A stretch of DNA of 20,322 nt from positions 1 to 20,322 of the forward strand of contig JAAENB010000593.1 of the NCBI GenBank assembly GCA_024224995.1. Direction: 5' to 3'. The notes under the pieces were generated by a model that saw only the letters and a list, made by a program, of their open reading frames with translations, was not told the DNA's origin and made no database searches. Below are positions 1 through 6,619 of the stretch, piece by piece (within the stretch, counting starts at the first letter, position 1; every line of letters begins with the position of its first letter). The DNA is from a bacterium. Its GTDB lineage: Bacteria > Spirochaetota > UBA4802 > UBA5550. Both the position numbers and the translations under genes were made by a program.

Positions 1-17
1 GCATTATGGAGGTTCTT

Positions 18-1580
18 ATGAAAAAATTCACGCGAAAGAAATTCATTGCCCTGTCGGCAGTATCAGCTGCCGCAGTAGGAACAGGAGCAATATGCGGAAT
101 AGATTCGGACAGTAAAAATAAGACTCCTGAAAAGGCTGCCGCAATTGAACCGCCGAAGCCGAAAAAATCAAGGAAACAGATCAGGGAAAGCTCGCGGTCA
201 ATTCCGGTAATGGCGGAAACCGATGTCCTGGTTGTTGGAGGCGGACCATCGGGCATGGCCGCAGCCCTCTCTGCCGCTAAAGAAGGTGTTGATACAATTC
301 TTCTGGAGCGCTATGGTTTCTTTGGCGGCGTTATTACCCAGGTAAATATGGGGTCCATCGCATGGTACCGTTACGCGGATACAATTGACGCCGGAGGCAT
401 CTGTAGGGAGTTTGAAACTAAAGCAAAAGAGATGGGCGCCAGTATTGATCCTTTTGAAGCGATGAAAAAAATCCCCTTTGTTACGGGAATACTTGAAGAC
501 GAGGGTTTGCTGGTAGATGGGAAACCAACCTACGAATTTTTGGATGCTGAATTGTTTAAACATGTAGCCGATACAATGCTGCTGGAATCCGGCATTGTTC
601 CGGTTCTTCATTGCCTTGCCGTAGACGCTATTATGGAAGGAAGCACAATACAAGGCGTCATTACCGAAAGTAAATCCGGCAGGCAGGCTATTCTTGCCAA
701 ACGCGTCATTGATGCCACTGGTGATGCCGATATTGCGCGGTTTGCCGGAGCCCCTTTTCGAAAAAGTCCCAGGAGCGAACTCATGGAAGTCACTTCAAAT
801 TTCAGCTGCAGCGGCATTAGTTTTCTCCCTTTCATGGCCCGGAACCTGACCAGTGTAAAGAAGATGAAAGACTTTGGTTTTAAGACATCGGGCAAGGAAG
901 ATGATATGTCCACGACTGTTCTTATTGAACCTTTTGAAAAAGCCAAAAAAGCCGGAATCCTTGAAAAGGACTGGGATATTGTAAGCTGGTGGAATGGTCT
1001 TGTGGACGATGGAGAAATCCTCTCTATCAATGCTGTCCATATGCACGGCATAGATCCTACGGATGTATTGGATTTAACCAGGGCGGAAATGGAAGGCCGA
1101 AGACAGGCTGTTCTGGTTATGGAATCATTAAAGAAATATCAACCCGGCTTTTCCGATGCCCGTATCCGCAACTTCCACACATCACTGGGAACTCGAGAAT
1201 CGAGAAAGATCAAAGGTGCTTACAATATAACAGAGCACGATGTGAAAAACCAGGCCCGGTTCAAAGATTCTATTGGCGTGTGCCCGGAATTTTTAGATGG
1301 ATATAACCTGCTCTACATACCTACTACGGGCAGGTATTTCCAGGTACCCTACGGTATTATTCTCCCCAAAAAAGTTGAGAACCTGCTGGTTGCGGGACGG
1401 TCTGTTGCCGGAGATAAAATCTCCCATTCAGCTACCCGGCAGATGGTCTGCTGCATGGTTACCGGTCAGGGCGCGGGTGTGGCCGCGGCAGCATCGGTGA
1501 AGGAGAAGGTATCGTGTAGAGCGGTCAATATTTCTACCGTTCAGGAACGCCTTAAAAAACAGGGAGTGAGGATATCCTGA
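18..1580 (+). CDS. Exported FAD-dependent oxidoreductase (FAD_oxidored family)
   Basis: The protein has about 520 residues. The start at 18 is preferred over the ATG at 6 because a GGAGG at 8-12 lies five bases upstream. The N-terminus TRKKFIAL followed by an Ala/Val-rich stretch looks like a Tat signal with RK in place of RR, then a Lys/Pro-rich linker. The FAD-binding Rossmann motif VLVVGGGPSGMAAAL lies near residue 70-85 and is followed by an acidic strand end (LLER). IDATGDADIA and GTRESRKIKG are typical of the FAD_oxidored family, as is the C-terminal LLVAGRSVAGDKISH with a conserved R-M and GQGAGVAAA. Such proteins are exported or cytoplasmic flavoproteins, and the substrate cannot be deduced. 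Family and cofactor are well supported. Export by Tat is inference from the variant motif. The membrane-protein gene 50 bp downstream may be cotranscribed. Confidence 0.9.
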   Translation: MKKFTRKKFIALSAVSAAAVGTGAICGIDSDSKNKTPEKAAAIEPPKPKKSRKQIRESSRSIPVMAETDVLVVGGGPSGMAAALSAAKEGVDTILLERYGFFGGVITQVNMGSIAWYRYADTIDAGGICREFETKAKEMGASIDPFEAMKKIPFVTGILEDEGLLVDGKPTYEFLDAELFKHVADTMLLESGIVPVLHCLAVDAIMEGSTIQGVITESKSGRQAILAKRVIDATGDADIARFAGAPFRKSPRSELMEVTSNFSCSGISFLPFMARNLTSVKKMKDFGFKTSGKEDDMSTTVLIEPFEKAKKAGILEKDWDIVSWWNGLVDDGEILSINAVHMHGIDPTDVLDLTRAEMEGRRQAVLVMESLKKYQPGFSDARIRNFHTSLGTRESRKIKGAYNITEHDVKNQARFKDSIGVCPEFLDGYNLLYIPTTGRYFQVPYGIILPKKVENLLVAGRSVAGDKISHSATRQMVCCMVTGQGAGVAAAASVKEKVSCRAVNISTVQERLKKQGVRIS

Positions 1581-1629
1581 GCGGCGGCGGATTGCTAAAA
1601 CAAAAATTATTTTCCAGGAGACTACATTA

Positions 1630-2475
1630 ATGAAACGACCTCTGCTCTATCTTTCTATCCTGTTATTCGGCTGCGGCAGAATAAGCTCTATACCAATCAC
1701 TCCCTCCATAAGTCCTCAAAAATGGCTGGATACTCATCCATATATCCGGATTGGTGATATAATTCTGGCAAAGCCCGGTTCTTCAACAATCGTATACCTC
1801 CTTGGAATAATTACTATTTTTATTGGAGTTTATTTTTTAAGGAAACGGGGGCATGAAACGTCACGGACCTGGTGGGGAATTTCGCTTCTTCTCTGGGGCA
1901 TTGGAACTCTTTTCGCAGGCACAAGCTACCAGGCGTTTTTTTATGAGATTAAGTGTGCCGGGAAATCCATATGCAGCTTTACCAGCTGGTATGAAGTCTT
2001 CTATATGATATTTACCGTAGCCAGTGTAAACGCCATGCTTACGGCAGTTGGCTGCTCCACGCTTAAAGAGAGTTCTCTCAAAAAAATAAAAATATACACC
2101 CTGGCAAACTTCCTGGTATATCTTGCGATATCTCTTACCGGGGGATTTCTTCCGTCACCGTTTATGGCTTCCTTTGAATTGATGATGCTCTTTTGTATTC
2201 CCAACTTCATCATATGCTTCATTTTCAATTTCAGATCGTATCGTAAGTTCGGCGATCTTATGAACAAGCGTCTTTCCATGACATGGGTTTACCTCTTAAT
2301 GGTTATGGCTGCCTACTATGCCTATCTTATTGCGGGATATTCAAAAATTTTGTGGGCTCAAGGGATATGGTTCTCTGCCAATGATGTGCTCCATATTGGA
2401 CTCATTCTGTGGATGCTCTATATTCTTATTGGAGTATCGGGCAGGATTTACGACCTGCCTTCTGAACCGGCTTAG
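1630..2475 (+). CDS. Seven-helix integral membrane protein, function unknown
   Basis: This is a 281-residue hydrophobic protein with AGGAG at 1616-1620, nine bases before the ATG. The first 15 residues end in LLFGC, a loose lipobox-like signal. They are followed by about seven membrane segments at roughly 53-70, 81-97, 122-142, 156-172, 180-200, 217-235 and 250-270. Polar residues inside helices (GTSYQ near 98-101 and NDVLH near 251-255) could be functional; the pattern faintly recalls CREST-type membrane hydrolases (ceramidase-like), but the family's full motif set is not evident. No enzyme activity is assigned. The gene may form an operon with the FAD oxidoreductase upstream. It converges on the hydrolase gene on the other strand, and the two stop codons overlap by four bases. 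Confidence 0.8.
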   Translation: MKRPLLYLSILLFGCGRISSIPITPSISPQKWLDTHPYIRIGDIILAKPGSSTIVYLLGIITIFIGVYFLRKRGHETSRTWWGISLLLWGIGTLFAGTSYQAFFYEIKCAGKSICSFTSWYEVFYMIFTVASVNAMLTAVGCSTLKESSLKKIKIYTLANFLVYLAISLTGGFLPSPFMASFELMMLFCIPNFIICFIFNFRSYRKFGDLMNKRLSMTWVYLLMVMAAYYAYLIAGYSKILWAQGIWFSANDVLHIGLILWMLYILIGVSGRIYDLPSEPA

Positions 2476-3122
2476 TTGTTTTTTTTGATAAAATCTGAAA
2501 ATATAAACTTCTCTCCGTGTCCGGGATAAACACGGTTTATAGTATAGTGTTCCGTTTTTTTTAAACTGGATTCTATTTCGTTTGCATTATCGACAAAATA
2601 CAATTTAGGAGATCTTCTATTTTCAAATAGATCTCCGCATATGAGATCATTTTCTTTTGTTAAAACAGCAATTGACCCAATGGAATGCCCCGGAACATAT
2701 AGTATCCCGGCGTCTATACCGTAGCTTGTTAAATCACTATTCTCATCTAAAAATATATCGGGCTTGAATGTATCAATCTTTAAAAATATCCTTATTATGA
2801 TATCTGAGAGTAAAGAATGTTTATTTTTATTAATAAACATATTCCCGCTTTCCGTGAGAACCGCGTCTTTTTGATGCATCCCTATTGGACAATTATATTT
2901 TGTTTTTAAATATAGCGCGTTTCCGGAATGATCAAAATCTCCATGTGTTAAAATAATAAGTTTTAGTTTTCCAATGGTACAGCCCAATTCGATCAATTTA
3001 TTCTCAAGCTTACTGCGATTTGATTGTGAAGCAGTATCAATTAATACATACGTATCATTATTTCGAATTAAATAACAGTTTCCGCTTAACCCGGAGAATT
3101 TGATTGTAAGGATTTCGTTCAT
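2472..3122 (-). CDS. Metallo-beta-lactamase-fold hydrolase
   Basis: The 216-residue protein is a single MBL domain with no signal peptide, so it is probably cytoplasmic. The metal motif reads THGDFDHSG (His60, Asp62, Asp64, His65), so the second His of classical HxHxDH is Asp. The remaining ligands are visible as His146 (VPGHSIGS), Asp164 (ICGDLF) and His202 (YPGHGE). This layout fits the broad glyoxalase II-like and general MBL hydrolase group; the substrate is unknown. The SD is weak (AAGGT about nine bases upstream). The gene starts 27 bp after the small lipoprotein gene on the same strand, so it is probably the second gene of the sigma-54-type transcript. Its base composition is AT-rich compared with genes further right. 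Confidence 0.88.
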   Translation of the reverse strand: MNEILTIKFSGLSGNCYLIRNNDTYVLIDTASQSNRSKLENKLIELGCTIGKLKLIILTHGDFDHSGNALYLKTKYNCPIGMHQKDAVLTESGNMFINKNKHSLLSDIIIRIFLKIDTFKPDIFLDENSDLTSYGIDAGILYVPGHSIGSIAVLTKENDLICGDLFENRRSPKLYFVDNANEIESSLKKTEHYTINRVYPGHGEKFIFSDFIKKNN

Positions 3123-3149
3123 ATATCAAACCTTAGTATTGTATTTAAA

Positions 3150-3272
3150 TTATAATAGACATCCGCGAAAAAGCAAGATATTTTTTTTACCGGGACAACC
3201 GGTGCCGCTGCCGCAGGCAGTTATAAGCGTCAGTACCGTCACTAAAAGACTTAAAAATAGTTTATTTCTCAT
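3150..3272 (-). CDS. Small lipoprotein (40 residues)
   Basis: A 40-codon gene starts with the ATG at 3272, chosen over a longer upstream reading because AAGGAG (3282-3287 on this strand) lies nine bases before it. The peptide begins MRNKLFLSLLVTVLTLITAC. It has a positive N-terminus, a hydrophobic core and a good lipobox (LITAC) with the lipidated Cys at 20, followed by the short mature part GSGTGCPGKKN and about ten more residues. It should be a membrane-anchored lipoprotein of about 21 residues; the role is unknown. It sits directly behind a near-consensus -24/-12 promoter and 27 bp ahead of the MBL hydrolase gene. The small size lowers certainty, but promoter, SD and lipobox all agree. Confidence 0.68.
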   Translation of the reverse strand: MRNKLFLSLLVTVLTLITACGSGTGCPGKKNILLFRGCLL

Positions 3273-3311
3273 TACATGTATCTCCTTGTAAAAGTTTATA
3301 CTATAATAAGA

Positions 3312-3327
3312 TGCAAGTTTTGTGCCA
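3312..3327 (-). promoter_or_regulatory. Sigma-54 (-24/-12) promoter
   Basis: Read on the minus strand, TGGCAC (3327-3322), five bases, then TTGCA (3316-3312) matches the RpoN consensus TGGCAC-N5-TTGCW. The GG and GC pairs have the required spacing. The predicted transcript start is near 3301, giving a 29-base leader that contains the lipoprotein SD. Transcription would need RpoN and an enhancer-binding activator, neither visible here. Confidence 0.72.
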
Positions 3328-3331
3328 GAAT

Positions 3332-3363
3332 CATGAAAATAATAAAAATTATGATATTTCATG
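3332..3363. promoter_or_regulatory. Inverted repeat upstream of the sigma-54 promoter
   Basis: CATGAAA (3332-3338) and TTTCATG (3357-3363) are perfect inverted 7-mers around an 18-base AT-rich spacer. They lie immediately upstream of the -24 element. This could be a binding site for an activator or modulator, but the arms are short and AT-rich DNA gives such matches by chance. Confidence 0.3.
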
Positions 3364-3420
3364 GGGATATACCAGTTATTTTAACGATTTATTCGCGAAA
3401 AAGCCCTGAAAAAAATTGTC

Positions 3421-3450
3421 TTGACCAATTATGGCAGTTCAAACTATAGC
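3421..3450 (+). promoter_or_regulatory. Sigma-70-type promoter for the acyl-CoA ligase gene
   Basis: TTGACC (3421-3426), an 18-base spacer and TATAGC (3445-3450) form a plausible housekeeping promoter about 80 bases before the start codon of the ligase gene. It is divergent from the sigma-54 promoter. Confidence 0.45.
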
Positions 3451-3527
3451 TATAAATTATTGGGTTTTGCAGAGATAAAAACAATAAACAATATACATAT
3501 TTATTAAAAATCAAGTGGGGGTAGCAT

Positions 3528-5501
3528 ATGTCGAATACGGACATCTTAAATTTGCCATGGAAAGATAAATGGGCATGGGAGAGTACGGAACTTAAAACAG
3601 TTACCGGGCACTTTGTTGACAACACTAAAACTTTCGCGGATAAAGAGGGGCAGCTCTTTAATGAGAAGCTTTATAATGGTGATAGTAATGGAAAACTCTT
3701 ATGGGGAGAAGTTTATTCAAGAGTTGAAGACTATTCCTGCGGCTTAATGAGTTTAGGCTTTAACAAGCAGGATATGGCCGCAATCATGGCCGGAACCAGT
3801 CCTTATTGGACTCATGTTGATATGACAATAGCCTGTACAAATGGTGTTAGTGTTACTATTTATCCCACTCTTTCTTTAAAAGAGGCTACTTATATTGTAA
3901 ATGACTCCGGAAGCAAATATATGTTTTTAAGAGGAGATGAAGTTCTTAAGAAGATCCTGAGCGGTTTTGACCAGATGCCAACACTGGAAAAAATTATTGT
4001 CATGGATCGCGAATACAAAAGTAACGATGACAGGGTCATTAGCCTGGGAGAATTACAGGAAAAAGGTATTGAGTGGAAAAAAGATAGTAAAAATTTTGAG
4101 GAATATACTGCAAGAAGAGATGGAGTAAAGTTAGATGATACCTATACAATACTCTACACCTCCGGCACAACCGGTCAGGGTAAAGGAGTTGTTCTTTCTC
4201 ATCATAATGCTACAACAAGAATGCATGGCGTAAGTGAATTCTTTGACTATTTTGGCATGGGATTCAAAGAGGAATATACAACACTATGCTTCCTGCCTCT
4301 TTCGCATATATTCGACAGGGGTTCATGTCAAATAGCTGCTATTATCGCCGGCGCAACTATCGCTTATGCCGACAGCCCCGGAACCCTTCTTGACGACTTG
4401 CAGAAATACAACCCGCACTGGATCAACTGTGTCCCAAGATTATATGAAAAAATATACATACAGCTTAACCAGAAAATGGGCGAAAGCGGCCTGAAAAAGA
4501 AAATGTTTGACTGGGCACTTAAAGTAGGAGAAGAAGTCTACGAATACCGTAAAGACACAAAAACAGGCACCTACAACATGGGTCATGATTTCGATATAAT
4601 CAGTAAACTTCCGGGCGGATTAAAGTTTAAATATAAAATCGCAGATAAACTCTTCGCGAAAGTGAGAGCGGTATTTGGAAAAAACTTCATGCATTCATTT
4701 TCCGCAAGCGCTTCAATATCAGCGGATCTGCTTAAATTCTTTTACATTGTAGGAATACGGGTAAGTGAGGGATACGGTTCTACCGAGAGCTTCAACGCCT
4801 GCGCAAATACTCCTTTAACTGCCTGCAAGCCGGGATATGTTGGACTTGAGTCTAATGGAGGCCGGGTTAGAATATCAGATATTGGTGAACTTGAGATAAG
4901 CGGTGCCGGTATTTTTAGTGAGTATCTAAACAAGCCGGAAGAGACTGCTGATTCTTTTACCGCAGACGGCTGGTTTAAAACCGGGGACAAAGTTGTGATG
5001 GATGAGTTCGGCTATATAAAAATAGTTGACCGGATTAAATCGATCATTTGTTTATCCAGTGGTAAAAATGTCGCGCCCGTAAAAATAGAATCTCTCTTTG
5101 CCACCAGTGTCTATATTGAACAGGTTTTCACTATTGGCGATGAGCGGAGTGTCATATCCTGCTTAATAGTTCCGAACCTTTCTTTCTTCAAAGAAAGATT
5201 TGACGCGGAAGGCATTGAGTACGACACGAGCAAGATTGAAATTGATGATTCCGCCGGTGTTCCAATTGTTACGAAAGTTGGAGATGACTTCCTTGAAAAG
5301 GGTGATTTAAAAACGCTTGTAGCTCAGGAAGTCGCAAACGCGAACAAAGAGCTTGAAGGTTTTGAGAATGTAAAACAGCATACAATACTTACTGAAAGAT
5401 TTACCGAGCAAAACGGGATGCTAACACCAACTCAAAAAACAAAGAAAAAAGTGATACTTGACGTATATTCCGATAAGATTGAAAAGATGTATGACAGGTA
5501 A
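3528..5501 (+). CDS. Long-chain fatty acid-CoA ligase (AMP-binding)
   Basis: The 657-residue protein would activate fatty acids to acyl-CoA through an acyl-adenylate, feeding lipid synthesis or beta-oxidation at the inner membrane face. The adenylation motifs are complete. The P-loop-like YTSGTTGQGKGV is at 210-221, LPLSHIFDRG follows, GYGSTES is at 415-421, and GWFKTGD is at 481-487. The hinge and C-terminal region DRIKSIICLSSGKNVAP comes next. Its length and the long insertion between the P-loop and GYGSTE are typical of FadD15/ACSBG-type ligases (600-680 residues) rather than the shorter E. coli FadD. The start ATG is preceded by a G-rich SD (GTGGGGGT, 3514-3521). It is apparently monocistronic. 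Chain-length preference cannot be read from sequence. Confidence 0.93.
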   Translation: MSNTDILNLPWKDKWAWESTELKTVTGHFVDNTKTFADKEGQLFNEKLYNGDSNGKLLWGEVYSRVEDYSCGLMSLGFNKQDMAAIMAGTSPYWTHVDMTIACTNGVSVTIYPTLSLKEATYIVNDSGSKYMFLRGDEVLKKILSGFDQMPTLEKIIVMDREYKSNDDRVISLGELQEKGIEWKKDSKNFEEYTARRDGVKLDDTYTILYTSGTTGQGKGVVLSHHNATTRMHGVSEFFDYFGMGFKEEYTTLCFLPLSHIFDRGSCQIAAIIAGATIAYADSPGTLLDDLQKYNPHWINCVPRLYEKIYIQLNQKMGESGLKKKMFDWALKVGEEVYEYRKDTKTGTYNMGHDFDIISKLPGGLKFKYKIADKLFAKVRAVFGKNFMHSFSASASISADLLKFFYIVGIRVSEGYGSTESFNACANTPLTACKPGYVGLESNGGRVRISDIGELEISGAGIFSEYLNKPEETADSFTADGWFKTGDKVVMDEFGYIKIVDRIKSIICLSSGKNVAPVKIESLFATSVYIEQVFTIGDERSVISCLIVPNLSFFKERFDAEGIEYDTSKIEIDDSAGVPIVTKVGDDFLEKGDLKTLVAQEVANANKELEGFENVKQHTILTERFTEQNGMLTPTQKTKKKVILDVYSDKIEKMYDR

Positions 5502-5540
5502 ATAAAACAAAATCTAGAACCGGGGCTTCCTTCATCATAA

Positions 5541-5561
5541 CGAGGGGCTGGAAGCCCCTCG
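5541..5561. terminator. Strong hairpin downstream of the ligase gene
   Basis: CGAGGGGCT (5541-5549), loop GGA and AGCCCCTCG (5553-5561) form a perfect 9-bp stem 40 bases after the ligase stop. A second pairing, GGGGCTTCC (5522-5530) with GGAAGCCCC (5550-5558), competes with it. No U-tract follows, so a classical intrinsic terminator is not shown. It may block transcripts from both sides or simply belong to the repeat element. Confidence 0.4.
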
Positions 5562-5612
5562 CAGGGGTCGCACCCCTCGCAGGGGTCGCACCCCTCGCAG
5601 GGGTCGCACCCC
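5561..5612. repeat. 18-bp tandem repeat array, about 2.9 copies
   Basis: The unit GCAGGGGTCGCACCCCTC occurs at 5561-5578 and 5579-5596, plus a 16-base copy at 5597-5612. Each unit is itself a hairpin: AGGGGT, CGC, ACCCCT. Adjacent units can also pair in the opposite register, so the whole array is an alternating palindrome. Eight-base inverted arms TCATAACG (5535-5542) and CGTTATGA (5614-5621) enclose it. Confidence 0.9.
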
Positions 5613-5701
5613 ACGTTATGAGAAATACCCATAGCCCTGGTGAAATAATTTACAAACAGAGCCTGTTCCCGGAAGATGTTATCCGGGGTTATGCTCTGCT
5701 G

Positions 5702-5730
5702 CCCCATGGGGTTAAAACCCCGGGCTAAAA
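5702..5730. repeat. REP-like palindromic element
   Basis: CCCCATGGGG (5702-5711) overlaps GGGGTT-AA-AACCCC (5708-5721), followed by GGGCTAAAA. Nested short palindromes of this form with a GGTTAAAACC core are a common style of dispersed intergenic repeat in bacteria. Membership of a family in this genome is inference. Confidence 0.4.
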
Positions 5731-5752
5731 TTGGCTCATTTCCAGAAACTCT

Positions 5753-5770
5753 TGCGACCCCTGCGAGGGG
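5753..5770 (-). repeat. Inverted copy of the 18-bp unit
   Basis: The 18 bases here are the exact reverse complement of a permuted array unit (5573-5590). Array and single copy therefore form an inverted pair about 145 bp apart in the same intergenic region. Confidence 0.8.
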
Positions 5771-5819
5771 CAGTTTTCTGCATGGCATGATATATTCCCA
5801 CAGGGGCTTACTGTTCCAT

Positions 5820-6539
5820 TTATCCTTTGCTTCCAATAATTGTAATCAGTCCTTTATCTTTATTAAAAAAATCTATCCCAAAACCATTTTCCCTTAAAAT
5901 TGATTTTATTTTTTCTTCGGATATTTTAATTTTTTTATACGAACTGATTTTTTGTTCCCATTGATTATTTTCTTTTTCATTTACGATGTCATATACTGTT
6001 AAATAATCAGAATGATATTCCAAAAAACAGGTAAAAATTTTTGTGTCATCACTTCGTACCGGTATAAATCGATCTTCCCCCTTTAATTCAAAAGTCAAAT
6101 CCCTGAGCGTTAACACTATTTTCCCGTTTGACACTAATTCTTTATAACAATTTTTTATCAATAATTCAACTGAATTCATATGAGGAAGATGCGTTAGTGT
6201 ATCACCCATACAAATAAATAGTTCGGGGGTTTTATTCGCATATGCTTTGAAATTTAGAATATCATCTTCAATCAATTCAACAGTCCTGTCCTTTTGCTGT
6301 AATTCCGTTAACAATTGTCCGCAAAAATCAACCGCAAAAACATCAAACCCAATTTGACGTAACGGAATTGATTGAAATCCCGAACCAGCCCCTAAATCAA
6401 TGGCAATTTTTGAATTTAAAGGGATAATATGATGATCCGTGAAAAATTGTTTATTCTTTGTACTGTTTTCTTCAAAACCGCCGAATATCCATGAATAATA
6501 ATTACTTAAATGATTTTTATAATGATTTATTGTTTCCAT
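5820..6539 (-). CDS. Class I SAM-dependent methyltransferase
   Basis: The 239-residue protein has the SAM-binding motif I IDLGAGSGFQSIPL at 47-60, an acidic residue ending strand 2 (AVD, Asp71), a motif II-like EDDIL near 91-95 and a motif IV-like CMGDTLTHL at 110-118. These give a Rossmann methyltransferase of the Methyltransf_25/11 type. Small molecules are the usual substrates, but no substrate residues are recognised. There is no signal peptide. The gene is AT-rich compared with its neighbours, which may mean transfer. There is no SD, and a TTGACA/TAAGAT promoter places the transcript start on the A of the ATG, so the mRNA is predicted to be leaderless. Confidence 0.85.
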   Translation of the reverse strand: METINHYKNHLSNYYSWIFGGFEENSTKNKQFFTDHHIIPLNSKIAIDLGAGSGFQSIPLRQIGFDVFAVDFCGQLLTELQQKDRTVELIEDDILNFKAYANKTPELFICMGDTLTHLPHMNSVELLIKNCYKELVSNGKIVLTLRDLTFELKGEDRFIPVRSDDTKIFTCFLEYHSDYLTVYDIVNEKENNQWEQKISSYKKIKISEEKIKSILRENGFGIDFFNKDKGLITIIGSKG

Positions 6540-6545
6540 AGGTAA

Positions 6546-6574
6546 ATCTTAATAAAATTAACCGGAGTTGTCAA
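6546..6574 (-). promoter_or_regulatory. Promoter of the methyltransferase gene, predicted leaderless
   Basis: On the minus strand TTGACA (6574-6569), a 17-base spacer and TAAGAT (6551-6546) are followed by six bases and the ATG at 6539. With standard spacing +1 falls on the A of the ATG. Confidence 0.6.
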
Positions 6575-6584
6575 TAAAAAACAT

Positions 6585-6614
6585 TTGCTTTAATTTCACC
6601 AAAATTCATAAGAT
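6585..6614 (+). promoter_or_regulatory. Promoter of the dihydrouridine synthase gene, predicted leaderless
   Basis: TTGCTT (6585-6590), an 18-base spacer and TAAGAT (6609-6614) stand five bases before the ATG at 6620. There is no SD. The -10 hexamer is identical to that of the divergent methyltransferase gene, and the two -35 boxes are ten bases apart. Confidence 0.5.
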
Positions 6615-6619
6615 GTACT

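Larger units (their letters stand above)
5502..5819. repeat. Gene-free palindromic repeat region
   Basis: These 318 bases between the ligase and methyltransferase stop codons contain no credible gene. They hold a 9-bp-stem hairpin (5541-5561), an 18-bp tandem array (5561-5612), an inverted copy of the array unit (5753-5770) and a REP-like palindromic stretch (5702-5730). The region is much more GC-rich than the methyltransferase gene next to it. It looks like a dispersed intergenic repeat element that landed between two convergent genes. Confidence 0.7.

Noticed and set aside
5561..5612. CRISPR array
   Set aside because: The 18-bp units abut directly with no spacers, each unit is a palindrome, and no cas genes are present.
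5432..5836. Minus-strand open frame of 134 codons with three GCDPCE repeats
   Set aside because: Its repeats are only the translation of the 18-bp palindromic array. It overlaps the ends of both flanking real genes and has no recognisable domain.
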